Source of the DNA: Piper betle
Lineage: Eukaryota > Streptophyta > Magnoliopsida > Piperales > Piperaceae
Length of the DNA: 64,000 nucleotides
Direction: 5' to 3'
Assembly: GCA_033002965.1 (NCBI GenBank)
Contig: JAURVB010014462.1
Coordinates: 62,001 to 126,000 of the forward strand
Shown: positions 23,601 to 36,624 of the stretch, piece after piece
How the letters are laid out: every line of letters begins with the position of its first letter
How positions within the stretch are numbered: the stretch's first letter is position 1
The notes under the pieces: model-generated
Told to the model about the DNA's origin: nothing
The model's database searches: none
Seen by the model: only the letters and a program-made list of their open reading frames with translations
Program-made: the position numbers and the translations under genes

Positions 23601-26600
23601 TCTTATCCTTCTGCAAAAACCAACACAAACCTTGTCAAATCCTCGTGTTCTTCTTCATTGATTTTCGATGCATTCAATATGCTTTTTTGGTGTTGTGGGT
23701 GATTACCATAAGTTACAAAATAGGAAGTTACGCACTTTAATTTATCCTCTGGCAGACTAGCACAATCAAAGACATGATAACGCAAAAAAAGGATTCAAGG
23801 TCACCACTGGAGTTGAACAATGAATAACCGGTGCTTCTCTATCGTAGCAAACACGACAGCCGGGTACGAATGTCGGGCATGGCACGGCTGAGCAATTGGT
23901 AGTTGACGACAAACTCAACCCTGCAATTGAAAAGCAAAACCAAGTTCTGGGGAAAACAGAGAAAACCAAGTTCAGAAATAATGTTCTAAGCATCTTTTAT
24001 GGGTATTTTATTAAACAGTACACACCTCTTACCACAAAACATGCTAAAAACCCAGAAAGCATAACTCTTTCCGACGTATGTATAGATGGTGCAATTATGG
24101 ATAAATACCAAGAAGCTTAAACATGGAGAAGAGAGTCAGAAGAAACGGTAGTACTGGGGAAAGTAGCAGCAATGGACATTCTTTTTGCAGCTACGTGGAC
24201 CATACAATGTTGTGGGTATGAAGTTATTTAATCTGTACATACTTCCTCCATGGAAATACCACGAAGATGGAAACTCAAAAGGGAGTCTTTTTTTTCAACA
24301 GTCTACTCCATGTGGGTTTTGTTCCTGGCCAGCTTTGATTGTCAAGTGCCAAAGGCTGCTGTTCTTCACCTCACGTGTGTCTTCTTTGAGAAGACCATCA
24401 ATACGTTGAGTAGTTTGTATTCGTTTTATACACATACTCATGTAAGAACTTTCCCCACTCATATGCGCAGTATATGTTCAGGTAAGGATATGAAGACAAA
24501 AAAATGTGTGCAGCAAGGATTTGTGTTAAGAGGGTTCTAATATTTAGCGTTTAGGAGAGTTTGTGAACATCTAAAATTTACCCACATCATCTGATCAGGA
24601 TCATGGTAACAAAATAAGATAAGAGCTCAAGGAGGGAAAATGGGGGAGGGGGGCATGGATGGGGAATGAAGAGCTGGAAAATAGCAAATCCATGGAGTTT
24701 GAGCAGAGTAGGAACACTGTTGCAACTGCCAAATTTTCCTGCTCTTTGATCCAAAATCCAATAAACAAATCAAAGATGGAACAAGGGTCCCTGATCAAAC
24801 AGCAATGAGATGTGAGTGACAAGTGATTGATTGCTGTCTCCGTGTTTTTCTTTCTTTATTGCCATCCCTTGTTCATCCATCACCACTGTTCCCTTTTGTC
24901 TCCTACCTCTCTGTGAGTACTAACACCAACCCTCCCCATCCCTACTCCTGCATTGATCTAGTTTTACCTGTAATCAAAGGAATGGAGCATATCTAAAGAT
25001 GGAGGATACGTTGCTGGCAAATACATGACATGTTCAGTACTATACAGTAAACAATGATACACACACTTGCTGCTGCTATAACCAAAGTGTTTGAACAATT
25101 TGACGAGAACTACCATTTTTGCGTTGAGTCCCAACAGAGCCATCCTGCTATAAGATAAGACTGTTCATATTGTAGGGCCAACTAGATTTGCAGATCCTAT
25201 ACGTTGACAATGAACGCCCACCTGCCCCAGATAGGAGTGAAACCGATGGCAATGTAGAAACCAGACACAGATACACCCAGGATGTGGGTTGAACACTAGA
25301 GAATCTTGTCTTAAGAATCCAAGACGACTAGTTAGAAGGTATGGTTGCTTTTTGGGCAGTAAAAATTGTAGATGATGTTACTTCTTGTTCTGGGTCATCA
25401 CAAGACAATATAAATACATTGGGAAAAGGTGTCATGATAATGAAAGGGGTAATGATAGGACTTGCTTAATTATATAAACTTCCTCCTCACCTTCAGATTC
25501 TCTCTCTTCTTTAGCCTCCTTACTCAAAGAACACTTATGAGTTACGACTTATTATTCACAGAGAATATAAATCTCAGTGAAAACAAAACCTCCATAATCC
25601 TATGAAAACACTTCCTCCGAGTTCTCAAAAGAATCCTGACAGTGACAAAAAGAGTACATCCATCCGACTTCCTCTTTATATTCATAAGGTTGAAGCAAGC
25701 ATCCAACGTCTCAAAAGTGATCCCCAGGACCTGGCATATCCATAGACTTTTAAGGGTAAAAGGTTGGATCAAAAGTTCTTGTAAAGAGTGCATTTTAGGT
25801 CCTGATCCAATGGGAAGGAATAAATGGACAGAGTACCCGTTAAATAGGCAGTTTAATCTAATCAATCTTGGTCTCCAGAATAACAAAGGTGAACTTTGCC
25901 CCCAGAAAAATAAAAGATGAATTCAGTAGCGTGTATATCATTTACTTCTTACCAGTCACAACATCTAATTTGATTACTTCTTGTGCTCCATGATTCAAAG
26001 CAAACAGGTAGGTTCATTCGAGGGATGATGAGTTACTACGAAGGTTCCCAAGGCTTTGTGATTTACTAGTGATAAACCTGGCAGTCCCCTTGTTCTATAA
26101 TCCAGCTGCTATTGTTGTATTGCAAAGCTCAATCCATTCACCAATACCACTGTTGAGCTCCGTTCAGGCTTAGAAACTCTCTTTTCTTTTACTTCCTAAA
26201 TTCCAATTCTGCTTCGCTCTGGAGTGGCAATTGCTGAGAGCTATTTTTTGCCACAAGAAGCTTCAGAAATGAGTTTTTTGCATTCACAAATTATGCAATA
26301 TTTAGTTCAAAAAACTGGTGGATAAATGTGCAATAGAGGAACAGCAAAAAGATTTTTGACAAAACATTAAACATAATTGAAACAGCCTACAAACTAGCAG
26401 CTTTTTCCCCAACAACACAAGTTTCTACAACAAAATGAAAATCCTCACCAAGTCTTCTTTAGAAAACCTTCTTTAATATTTGAGAACTTGAGCTTTCACA
26501 AGTGATTAAGGTAGCGTATCTGCTTGATTCAAATAAGTTTCCAATACCAAACTGCCCTTTCTGTCCAAGCAAATGAGGAACAGGCATCATGCAGACGGCA

Positions 26601-26700
26601 GTTGGCTTCCATTATGTACAAAATTTCAATTTCTCCACCTATATCACTTCCTTTTCCTAAAAATTTAGAAGAATGAATGAATGGTGATTGTTTTCAGTTG
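20700..26700. other. Gene-poor spacer between LAS-like and PP2C genes
   Basis: About 6 kb of AT-rich DNA. The longest ORFs (22697-23095 plus strand, 25542-25886 minus strand) have no recognisable domains, no codon bias and no splice context. 24600-24960 is purine/pyrimidine-skewed. Nothing else was identified. Confidence 0.4.
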
Positions 26701-26710
26701 TTTCCCACTT

Positions 26711-29700
26711 TCATAACCATTTCCGCCACGTGCTTGACTTCCTATCACCTGGTGCAAACCTAGGAAGGTTTACAAGGGAGTTCACCCTTGTCACACCTTC
26801 AAGAGCAGACCACTCCTCATCCTCAGGACTGAAAATGCACTCTGCAAGGCTCCTGGTTGACTGACTCCTTTCAGGTGCCTTTGCTTCGTTTAGCTCACAG
26901 GCCGGTACAATTTCATCCAGCCCTGAGATTTTCACAGCCCATTCATCAGCTGCAGCTGTTTCTAATGGTATATCATGCACAGCTTTTGTTACATCAGAGT
27001 CCAAAACTCTAGTATGGGGCTCCTCTTTGCTATATCTAAAATGGTCTGTTGATCTTCATCGGAAGAAGACGGATGATCAAAGAAGAGACAGATTACAGCA
27101 CAATCATCACTCTTTGAAGTTGGAAACTTTAGCCTCCATGCCCGAACTGCACAGTCCACAACGGCTCTTGCCGCACTGCCATGATTAGGCGCTGATGCTA
27201 CTATATCCACCACTTCCTTGTTTGAAAGAACATCCCAGACCTACATAGTAACCAAGTTACCCTTTGTTAATGATTTAGTTGATGCGAGAGCCTTTGTGCA
27301 TCAGGCTGTCCTTAATGTAATAACATGCTTGCAATGAAAAGGGTGAGCAAAGAGTTTATTCCAGTTCGCCCTTAAATTTAATTACATGCTTATAATGAAT
27401 GAGAGAGCAAAGAAAATAAACTTGCGTGACGTATATAGTACATATAAACAGACATACAACTGATCTACAGAATTTGGTTTTTTTCTTTTCAAAGTGATCT
27501 ACAGTATTTGTTGCTAGAAAAAATAAGTACAATACCTAACAAGGAATTTAAAATTAAAACGCATTGTCTTTGGAGCAGAAGCATGTTGAGTCACAGAAAT
27601 TGTTTTATAAATAAGCAGTTACAACTATAATTAGTCCTTACCTCATTAACCTCCTAAGGTTCAGGTAGAACAGGATATTTATGAACACACACAATCTAAG
27701 CAAATAAAAAGAGAAGTGTTGCTAAATGGTTAACACAATCCAAAGGTCCACTGAGATTAAGAAACATGCATAAGAAAGAAGTATAGAAGAAACAGTATTA
27801 ATTAAAGAGAGAAGGAGAGAAATATACTTCTTTCTTCTATACTTCTGTGGCAAAAGCCATGAACAGAAGGAGAGAAATATAATAGAAGAAACAGTGGCAA
27901 AAAGAGAGAAGAAGTATATTTTGAAAAAATGTTCATGGCTTTTGAAGTTAACAGAAGGAGAGAAATATACCCCATCCGTGGCAAGAACGACAAACTCATC
28001 TTTGGAAGTAATACGGCGATATGATACATCAGGAACAGATATTAACCCAAAATCCTTGAGGCAAAAATCACCAAACGCCCGAGCCATTGCTAAACCAGGA
28101 GAATCATTGTTAGGCAGCCATACACGTGCAACTTCTGGCTCATCCTGTAGGGCAAAAACCCTTCCTTTGCATTGCTGGATCCGTGCAGCTTCTCCTATAT
28201 GCGTCAACATTGAAAAAAACTATTTAAAACAACTGAAAACTATACACTCAGTCATTATGTGCAGTGTAAATTGAAACAAGTTATTACATACCAAAAGGAA
28301 ATAGGGATATAATATATTGATATAAAAGAAGCATAATGCTACTCTACAAAACATGTCAATACTTAGGCTGCTAGACTCAAACCAATCCCTTAATTAGCGG
28401 ATTAATGAATCCTCGGCACTTTCCACATTCATAGAAAAAGATGCAGATAGCAAATGATAACATAAATATGAAACCAGCCATGCATTGTTAACTTTACAAA
28501 GCCTCTAACGCCAATAATTTCAATTAGGAGGATTGGAAATTGACTTTAGTAATCATATTTCCCAGTTATTTCTCAGGTTCTAGAAAATGTGTGCATTAAT
28601 TTATATCTTTTACTGATTCTATTTTATCCTACACAACACTAATGATGATGATGATGCCGCACTGACAATTCCAGAATTTAAATGTAGAATCACTTCAATA
28701 AATTGAACACGAGTGTCTCTATGTCATGGCAGATATTCTTATAAAACTGTGGCGTATCCTTCTCCGCCAGGAAGCCTACTGAACAATGGACGCCATTTTG
28801 TGCTCCTATTCACTTCCATACGTCATGTAATGGATAAAATTTACTTAAAATCAAAATAAGAATAGTGGTTGTACCGCCTTCAAAGTTGACTGAGATGTGC
28901 AACTGAGCGTATAAAATGTAAATGTAAAGAGGATACTTTGTTAGAATTATCTAGCTAAAATTTCAACTGAATTCTCGAAAGATCATAGAATTCTTATTAT
29001 GTCAAAAAATCTAGAATTTTTGGAAAAACTTACTCGGAAGATTTGGTTTCAAGTCTACAGTCAATTGGACAGCAACTAATAAATTATCTTTGTCTCTAGT
29101 CCCCAGTACTGCCCTTGAGTCTCCAATATTTCCAATTACAAGATCATGTCCCTAGAAAAGTAGAACATAGCATGTTCCTTATTGAAAGGCAAGCTAACGA
29201 AACAAACAAGGCAAGTGAAAAACGTGATCAAGAATACCAACCAAGTATTACCTGCTTGACTAAAGTAACCGCAGTTGTCCCACTACAGAAACAGTCAATA
29301 GTAGGGTGCAATTTGAGTTCTTTATCCATTAACCGGAAAGCTTTTAAGAAACACTGTTTCAGAGTCATGAATACGTCGGGGAGCTTCTCATTGTCCTCAA
29401 CATCCAAGGACTCGTCCTCGAAGTTAATAGATGCAGTGTCTTCAGAGTTCATACTTCCATTGCAACTACTGGCCTCATGCATGCCACCATGATCACTTGT
29501 GTTGCTTCCCCATTGAGAGAAGATCTTAATTGGAAGAGAATCTCTCACTCTCCTAGCAACCAAGTGGCCAAATGGACCATGCCCATCAAAAACACCACAG
29601 AATATCGTGTCACTCCTAGCAGCAAAATTCTGGTAACGGAACAGTATGTTTAGTGAACATCAAATTTCAAACCAGCTTAACTCTATATCACTTGTCCAAC

Positions 29701-30410
29701 AGACACTCACACTGCTACATATAGTCATGCTTAAACGAACATAATTTTACAAAAAACAAACAACCATATGCATGGCATAACAGAGGGGATTTGCAAGACA
29801 ATACTTTTCTCTAATAAGCTCGAAAACAAAGACTAAAACTAACTATAGCAAACATTTCAATACGCACACATAACTGCAAAGTAATAGAACATTTACCATA
29901 GATGACAGCAGCAAAAAACACCCATATAAAAAATTTCAAGCATGCCTAATATGTAGAAGAACAAGCTCGTTCCCTTACACAAAAGAAGCATAAAACGCAG
30001 TAGTAAAAAACGCAAGATCAAACAAACCAAAAACCAAATTCCAAGCCACGACCACCTCCCAGACGATCATGGCGTCCTGGTTGGCCCCTTTCTTCCCTTG
30101 CTGGGTGTACAAGCATGCCACAGAGCTGGAGCCGCTGGCAAACATCCGGCCGGGGATCCTCTGCAGCTCGTCGTCGCTAAAGCTCCCACCTTTCGGCAAC
30201 GAACTCAAGTCCACGCCGCCCCGACCACCCGCCTCCCTTCCTCCCCGCCGCCGCCGCCGCCTTCTTCTTCCTCCCGCGGCCACTCCACCGCCTCGACAAC
30301 GCCCGCAGCGAGTCCGACCTCAGCAAGCCCCCGCCTCCGCCGCCGACGCCGTCAAGGGCCTTCCCCGTTGCTCCGCCGGCGGCGGCGTTGGTGGACATGC
30401 AGGCACCCAT
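26711..30410 (-). CDS. Protein phosphatase 2C (PPM family), MGAC-type
   Basis: PP2C enzymes are Mg/Mn-dependent serine/threonine phosphatases. Exons on the minus strand: 30410-30056, 29629-29252, 29151-29034, 28194-27971, 27240-26711. The N-terminus MGACMST is an N-myristoylation and palmitoylation type motif, suggesting membrane attachment. Motifs in order: YTQQGKKGANQDAMIVWE, FCGVFDGHGPFGHLVA, FCSGTTAVTLVKQ, IGNIGDSRAVLGT, QQCKGRVFALQDEPEVARVW, GLAMARAFGDFCLKD, FVVLATDGVWDVLSN, KSDDCAVICLFF, then the family tail WSALEGVTRVNSLVNLPRF. The metal-binding acidic residues are present. Two frame breaks occur: exon 1 is one base too long in its GGC-rich part (30240-30275), and exon 5 is one base short at an A run (27026-27028). 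About 534 residues if corrected. Closest to plant clade-E PP2Cs; target unknown. Confidence 0.9.
27811..27970. repeat. Triplicated donor-side motif and fold-back in PP2C intron 4
   Basis: GAAGGAGAGAAATATA occurs at 27811, 27866 and 27954. The last copy abuts the exon 4 donor, so on the coding strand GTATATTTCTCTCCTTC exists there and at 27827, with a TATAT variant at 27881. A perfect 13-base inverted pair (27852-27864 with 27931-27943) lies between. This is a small local tandem/inverted duplication. Confidence 0.8.
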
Positions 30411-30539
30411 GGATCGGAGCGGGGAAGGAAAGGCGACGTCTATGAAGAAGAAGAAATGGAGATGTTGTGTGTGTGTTTGTTTCCGGTTTTTTGTTGTTTT
30501 TTATATCGTTTGGTTGGGCGTTTTTTCACCCATTGAGAA

Positions 30540-32538
30540 GTCAAAACATCATATCATATCTCAATAATACAAACCATAATAATTGACTTTTTGGTATTGC
30601 CCTTTTTTTTTTTTTGCACTTTCACCGTAAAAAATATATCAATTTTTTACCTGAAGCAAAAAGATTTATCATTTTGAGTAAGTGGTTGAAGTTTGACTTT
30701 TCATTTAAATAAATATATATATATACTAGTTAAATTAAAGACTCGGGCAATACATGGAGTATATTTAATACTTATAAATTTAAGAATATATAAAATTAAT
30801 TTCAGAATTATTATGATATTGTTTTTAAATAAAATAAATAAATAATATTTATATTTAACAATAAATATAATTATACACAAATATTAAAAAATAATTTAAA
30901 TTTTAATACTAAATAAAATTTATTTTTAAGAATTTTTAATTTGATTAGAATCACACTCTAGGTTTTTTAATCATAAATAACAGTATGTAAATTAATATAT
31001 AAAAACAGTAAACATGTAAATTAAGTATATATTGTTCAATAATAAAATTTAATTTGATAGTATACTTACAAATATATTAACATTTTCGTATCCTAATTTA
31101 GTTATAATTATTATTTAATATTTTTCTTATAATAAATAATAATAATAATAATTTCAAATTAAGTAAGCATTAAGGGGCACACAAAATTATTATGAGCTAT
31201 TAAAATATAAGAAAAATAAAAAAAATTTAGCATAATAATATGTGTGTGTGTTTGTGGGCGGGCGTATGCTTCTTTAAAAGCAACCATTGGATTGAAAATT
31301 AAGAAACTTTAAATTCACGCCTTAAATACCATTATTCTTGTTTTTAAGAAAAAAATAGAAAAAATAAATAAAAGGATCAAAAGTTTAAACTGCATCATTA
31401 ATCAACGATTATAAAAGATTACCACCCATCAATCAAAAGTGAGCTGGCAGTGATCCAAACCGTTTGTGCGAAGAAATGTGTTATTAGGCCAATCAAACGA
31501 TCCAAACCAATCCGGTCTTGTGGGCTCGCCCTCCAATCTCCAAAGCACAATTTGATTCTTGGTTTTTTTACTTTTCCCTACATAAAAGATTTTGGGTTAT
31601 ATTTTTTAATTAATGAATTTGATTTAGTTCAAGAATTTTTTAAAATAAAGGATGTTAAGAGAGGGAAGTCATGCCTATCATGTGGTATGTGGTGCACCAA
31701 GTATTGTCCATCTAATTTGGGACCATATGTTGTCTCAGTGCAAAGTTTTTATAACCTACACCAAAGTTTGTTTTGCTTGCCATTCTCATTTATCTTTTAC
31801 CAACCTTGCCACTTGTTAGCGTTCCAAATGTGACCTAATATTAGACATCTTTTTTTAATCGATCATGAGTGTTATATACATGAACTAATACTTATATATA
31901 GCTTATACAAGTTATACTTTTTATTTAGAATAGTTTAGTGAGTGCTACAATTCAACATTCACATAAATAAATATAATAAAAAATACTAAGGACATATATA
32001 AATTTGCAACTCAATTTAATAGTAATTTTAAGCCATTCACTTTAATTATCAAAGTAATTGTAATCAAAATTAATTTCAAAACACCAGACTAATGCATTTT
32101 TTAAAAATTTAAAAATAAGTCATATTAATGTCAAACGAAGATAAAATTTTATCAACTTTTTATTTGTGCACTCTACTTGTATAAGGTACATGAGGTGTAG
32201 CACACCATAATTTTTTCCATATGCTTAAATAGTGTAAATTACATTTCTCTCCAAATTCAAATAAAATATTTTTCAATACATCTTTGTATCGAGCTAAACA
32301 TTTGTATACTAAATCTGAATCTACATAAAATGATTTTATCAATTTTTTAATATGTATTAGATTCAGTTCAATATCTTACCCGACCGTCAAACTAAGCAAA
32401 ATTAAGTATGATATCTCATGTTTTGAAGTAAAAATGAATTATCATGTTAGAACTAAGCTAAATAAATGAATGGTCATCACTAAGTCTTCTTTATATCATA
32501 AAATGGCACCATTCGAATCAGGTAAACCCATATCTAAA

Positions 32539-32541
<3 letters not shown>
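30540..32541. other. AT-rich intergenic DNA upstream of the PP2C gene
   Basis: Low-complexity AT-rich DNA. The 127-codon ORF at 31450-31833 has no recognisable motif. 31440-31560 is less AT-rich but I see no feature in it. Confidence 0.4.

Positions 32542-32595
<54 letters not shown>
32542..32595. repeat. (TA)n microsatellite, about 27 units
   Basis: Longest dinucleotide repeat in the window, at the left border of the gene-remnant cluster. Confidence 0.95.
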
Positions 32596-32599
<4 letters not shown>

Positions 32600-32873
32600 T
32601 TCACTCTTATACGCTGATTCCTGTATGCTGCTTGTTTTTCTAATGCAGACAGCGTACAAGAGAAGGATGGCTATCCATAAATAATCCAACGATGGAAGGA
32701 TAGAGTTTCTCATCTCCCACTCAAGGCTGTCTCACCTATCATCACCTCGCCCTCATTCTCCATCGCCAACACCACCTCCGGTGCCGCACCATCACCAATT
32801 GACACCGCTGGTCATCGCCAGAACATTGCCAACCATTCCCCCCGCTGTCTGACTGTCACCCGGCCTCCACAAC

Positions 32874-32999
32874 GTGACGAAGCCAACATTGCTCGTCAAG
32901 TACGACTGCACCCTCCTTGTCACCGACCCGTGCCGCTACAAGCCCAAGAAGTTTAGCGGCCGCAAAGCCCATGTCAGGTTTCAGAAGTCGTACTGTTGA
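32874..32999 (+). pseudogene. Remnant of 40S ribosomal protein S16 (uS9), C-terminal end
   Basis: The 41 residues before TGA match the end of RPS16 with several changes: a [10 protein letters not shown] segment (family YDRTLLVADP), then [17 protein letters not shown] (family PKKFGG...RFQKSYR). Arginines normally present are replaced (DPCRYKPKK), and the final Arg is Cys. No upstream RPS16 coding sequence is seen, so this is a detached 3' fragment, probably from retroposition or partial duplication. Confidence 0.7.
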
Positions 33000-33531
33000 T
33001 GAAGCGCCTTGCTTGATTGATTTATTCTTGGTGATGGCTGCTTTCCATCATTTCGAGTTTTGTTACAAATTTTGAAGCGGATTGATTGATCAGTTGAAGT
33101 TCAAAGCTTTTTCTTTTTTCTTTTCAGATTTTATATGGTAGCTTATATTTATGATGATTATGATGATGTTGTTTAGAATGTTTTCGGTTTGATTTCGACT
33201 ATAAAATGTTGAGCTTTCATGATCAAAATGCTAGCACTTTCCTTATTGATAGCTTTGCTCTTGTGGGTTATTTTCATGGGATGGTTGCTTTGGTGGGTAG
33301 TTTTCGAGTTTTGTTTATAGTGTTGAAGGGGATTATCAACTTATATGATTATGATGATGGTAATGATGTTAAGACTATCGCTGTGTGCTTGATGTTGTGT
33401 TTAATTGTTGAGCTTTTATGATCAACTATGCTATCTGTGTGCGTAATTTTGAAGTTGTGTAGCTTATATGTCTTAGGATGATATTGTGATTGTTGCATAC
33501 TCGGGATCATTTTCTTTATGCTGTTGCAGTT

Positions 33532-33649
33532 CTGTTATGTTCGACAACAGCTAGATGCTTGGAAGACAACACTGACAAGGGTGGATTCTCTTGACAACTT
33601 GAAAAGATATAGAGGTAGATATAACATTTCAAACAAGCACTATTGGAGT
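33532..33649 (+). pseudogene. Isolated exon-like segment, family unknown
   Basis: A good acceptor (TTATGCTGTTGCAG) opens a 39-codon frame containing RQQLDAWKTTLTRVDSLDNL and RYRGRYNISNKHYW, followed by GTAAGC. Composition and splice context look coding, but no flanking exon was found and I could not place the family. Confidence 0.4.
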
Positions 33650-34345
33650 GTAAGCTGTTCTTCTCTCTGCTTCTCTGAATCCAAATATGCATACAGAGGT
33701 GAGATATAAAATTTCAAACAATTTTGATTAACATTTCAAACAAACACTTCATTCTTGTTGCCACAATAGCTTGTGTTTGTGTATCTGATTTTTATTAACA
33801 TTTTGGGGTTCATGGTGAAGAGCAAAAGTTCTTGATTGTTATTTGAAGTGAGTCATATGCAACACTCATCAAAACCTGTGTTGCTCCTTGTGATTTTTGT
33901 TTGCTAAAATCTGTGAACATTTCAGTTTGTGCTGCGCACTGGAACTGGGGTGAATGGCTTCACACTTGATCTATCCCTTAGTGAATTTATCTTATACACC
34001 TAGATATTAAGGTCTGCATTCCATTTAATAGTTGCATGAATGGCTTCTCACCTTGTGCATAATATGTTTGTTTTTTTGTAACATATTCCTAAGAAGGGGA
34101 AAATTTATTTTGATAATGAGGGAAATGCCAAGAACTGGGATGAGCCAACAACAAAGTGAGCAATTCACTCCCCATGCTGATTAAGGTTCAAATATGTCAT
34201 GTATTTGATCTTTCTAATTAAGCCAAGGTACATCTTGTTTTGGTTCTTGTCCTTCAACTCCCATTTCAAGTGGCCTTGTACCTCCTCTCTGATTTGTATC
34301 AATTCCTTCAACTTGAGGAAGCCCTAGAATTCCTTCAATTTTGAA

Positions 34346-34650
34346 GTGGGCAAGAGCTTGCATGTGTTCACGTTTGGAGATACATCGCATGCGAAGTCAA
34401 GCGAGATATACTCAGAACTAGAAACCCTGATTGGAAAGATGAGGGAGGCTGGATTTAAACCTGAAACAGATGCAACACTCTATGATGTGGAGGAGGAAGA
34501 GAAGGAGAACATAATTAAGGTCCATAGTGAGAAGCTTGCAATAGCATTTGGGCTGATAAGTACTGAACCTGGATCGAAATTAGGATCATGAAGAACCTCA
34601 GAGTTCATTATTCTACATGTAAAAATGTCCATAACAATTGTAACAATGAT
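34346..34650 (+). pseudogene. PPR-DYW protein remnant (E+/early DYW region)
   Basis: The segment reads GKSLHVFTFGDTSH, then IYSELETLIGKMREAGFKP, then KVHSEKLAIAFGLIST, the hallmark end of plant PPR-DYW RNA-editing factors acting in plastids or mitochondria. HSEK is the conserved zinc/active-site box of the DYW deaminase. A one-base shift at the A run 34577-34579 moves the continuing IRIMKNLRV into another frame, after which similarity stops before the CxxCH and DYW motifs. No PPR repeats lie upstream. A dead fragment. Confidence 0.82.
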
Positions 34651-34984
34651 TCCATGCAATATGATTTTTAGGCTTATATGATATATGGTTGTAGATGTTG
34701 GGAAACATTGTGCATTTTGTGGATTGTAATCTTCTGTAATGTTATTGAATGATAATGATATTTTTTGTCTATTTATATTATTCTTAATACCATATCAATG
34801 TCATTTTGAACACAACCATGATATATGATGCATTATTTTGTCTATTTACGTAATTACAACATCTCAAATTTTTATCAACTATTGACTAAGTAGGATCTTG
34901 ATGGATTTGAACCACCATCCCTCAAGAATTTCTTGAGTGCTTTGCCAATTTTGAGTTAAAGATCCACAATAGTTTAAGTCATTG

Positions 34985-36065
34985 AAAAACATAAGCATAA
35001 CATAACTAGTTGTAAGTGCTTCTCAAGTATTTCCTTGGCCCTTTGATGGAACTTGAGTGCTAAATCAACAAATACAGTTGTTTCAATCAGAGTTGCAGGA
35101 ATTGGCCGATTCCGAGTGGAATCGGCCGATTCGAATCGGATCGGTAGCGTGCCGATCCGATTTTGGGGCCGAATCGGTCGGCCCCGAATCGGAGCCCAAC
35201 TCGGCCGATTCACCCCGATTCCGACCGAGTTGACTCCGATTCGGAATCGGGGTGAATCGGGAAGAATCGGTTTTTGGATAAATTACTAAAATACCCTAGG
35301 TATGATATTTATTAAATTATTTAAGCATGGGTAAAATTGGAATTTTGATTTTAAAAACCTAACGTTAACCCGCTCCCCCGCTCCGCCGCCGCTCGTCCGC
35401 CCTCCGCCGCCGCGTTTCCGCCCTCCGCCGTGCGTCCCCGACTCCGGGCTCGCCTCCGACCGGTCTACCGACCCGCTCCACGCAACGTCGCCGCCGACGT
35501 GTGGCCGGACCGATTCGGCCCTGTGAACGCACGAATCGCCGCCGACCGGGCCGCCGACTGGCCCTCTGACCGGGCTGCCGACATCGCCTCCGCCCTCGCG
35601 ACCGGGCCTCCGATGTGTGGCCGGCCGACAGTGCAGTGGCCGCGAGACTCGCCGCCGACCGGGCCGCCGGCGGCGGCGGGGGGTAAAGAGCGGAGGGTGG
35701 CATTCTCATAATTAAAAGTTGACTCGAGTCTAACTCGAGTCAAAAATAATAATTAATTTTAAATAATTTAAAAAATCTTAAAAAATATTTAAAAATATCA
35801 TAAACTATAATACACAGAATAATATCAAAATAACATCAATACCTAATTTTAATATATTTATATTATGAATTGTCAAATTATTATATATGACCGATTAAAC
35901 TAATTTGGACCGATTCAATTGAACCGATTCCTATCCGATTTAGACCGATTCCGATTCCGATTCCGACTCCCTCAAAAACCGATTCCGATTCTGATTCTGA
36001 TTTATGCAACAATGGTTTCAATAGAAAAGAGCAGTAATGCCTTACAATGCTTCAACAACAGTGTT
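34985..36065 (-). pseudogene. Reading-frame fragment interrupted by hAT element B
   Basis: On the minus strand, removing element B and one copy of its target duplication joins text at 36060-36015 to text at 35087-35015 into one open frame containing ALLLFSIETTVFVDLALKF and QRAKEILEKHLQ. This suggests insertion into an exon. The family is not recognised, and no flanking exons are assigned. Confidence 0.4.
35088..36014. mobile_element. hAT-type non-autonomous element B
   Basis: Termini CAGAGTTGCAGGAATTGG and (reverse complement of the right end) CATTGTTGCATAAATCAG form a degenerate TIR. An identical 8-bp duplication GTTTCAAT lies at 35080-35087 and 36015-36022. AATCGG/CCGATT repeats fill both ends, and the core 35365-35700 is strongly GC-rich. 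The segment around 35280-35370 is the reverse complement of the 8960-9060 region of element A, so the two are related and oppositely oriented. No transposase is encoded. Confidence 0.82.
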
Positions 36066-36624
36066 TCTAATCATATAATTGTGTGTTTGTTTTCTCCCTT
36101 TGCTCGAATCATCGTCAATATATTGCTGATATTAATTGATCCCGCTGCAATACAAGAGCATATCTTTCTTAACAAACTGAAAAAACAGCCACCCCGGATT
36201 TAGAAGTGACCGTGCTAGCTCTCAATTTTCTACTTCTAATATAGATGTTTATATGTAATAAAAATGCACTGCCAATGACTAGAGATGACACGTAACTAAT
36301 TAGGATATTAAAAAAAAATTGTACTAACAAATTCCTTTTGCCATGTCAGTCTTCCAAAATGTTGTGTAGTCAAATTTATACAAAATTAAATATCATTCAT
36401 TGAAACAATATTTGTTGTCAGCAAAAAGTTAATATCATTTTGTATACACCTAGTGAAAAGTTGTCGAGACTAAAAAATTGACAGAGAATGGTAGCAATTC
36501 TGCAAAGTGAGAAATTTTGATGGCAAATAACATAGTTTTTAGAAAATTTGTTGTAGTAGGTCTAGGAGCATAGCATACATGGCAAGAAGTGTACAGAGTG
36601 GTGCACTAACTAATAATATATGAT

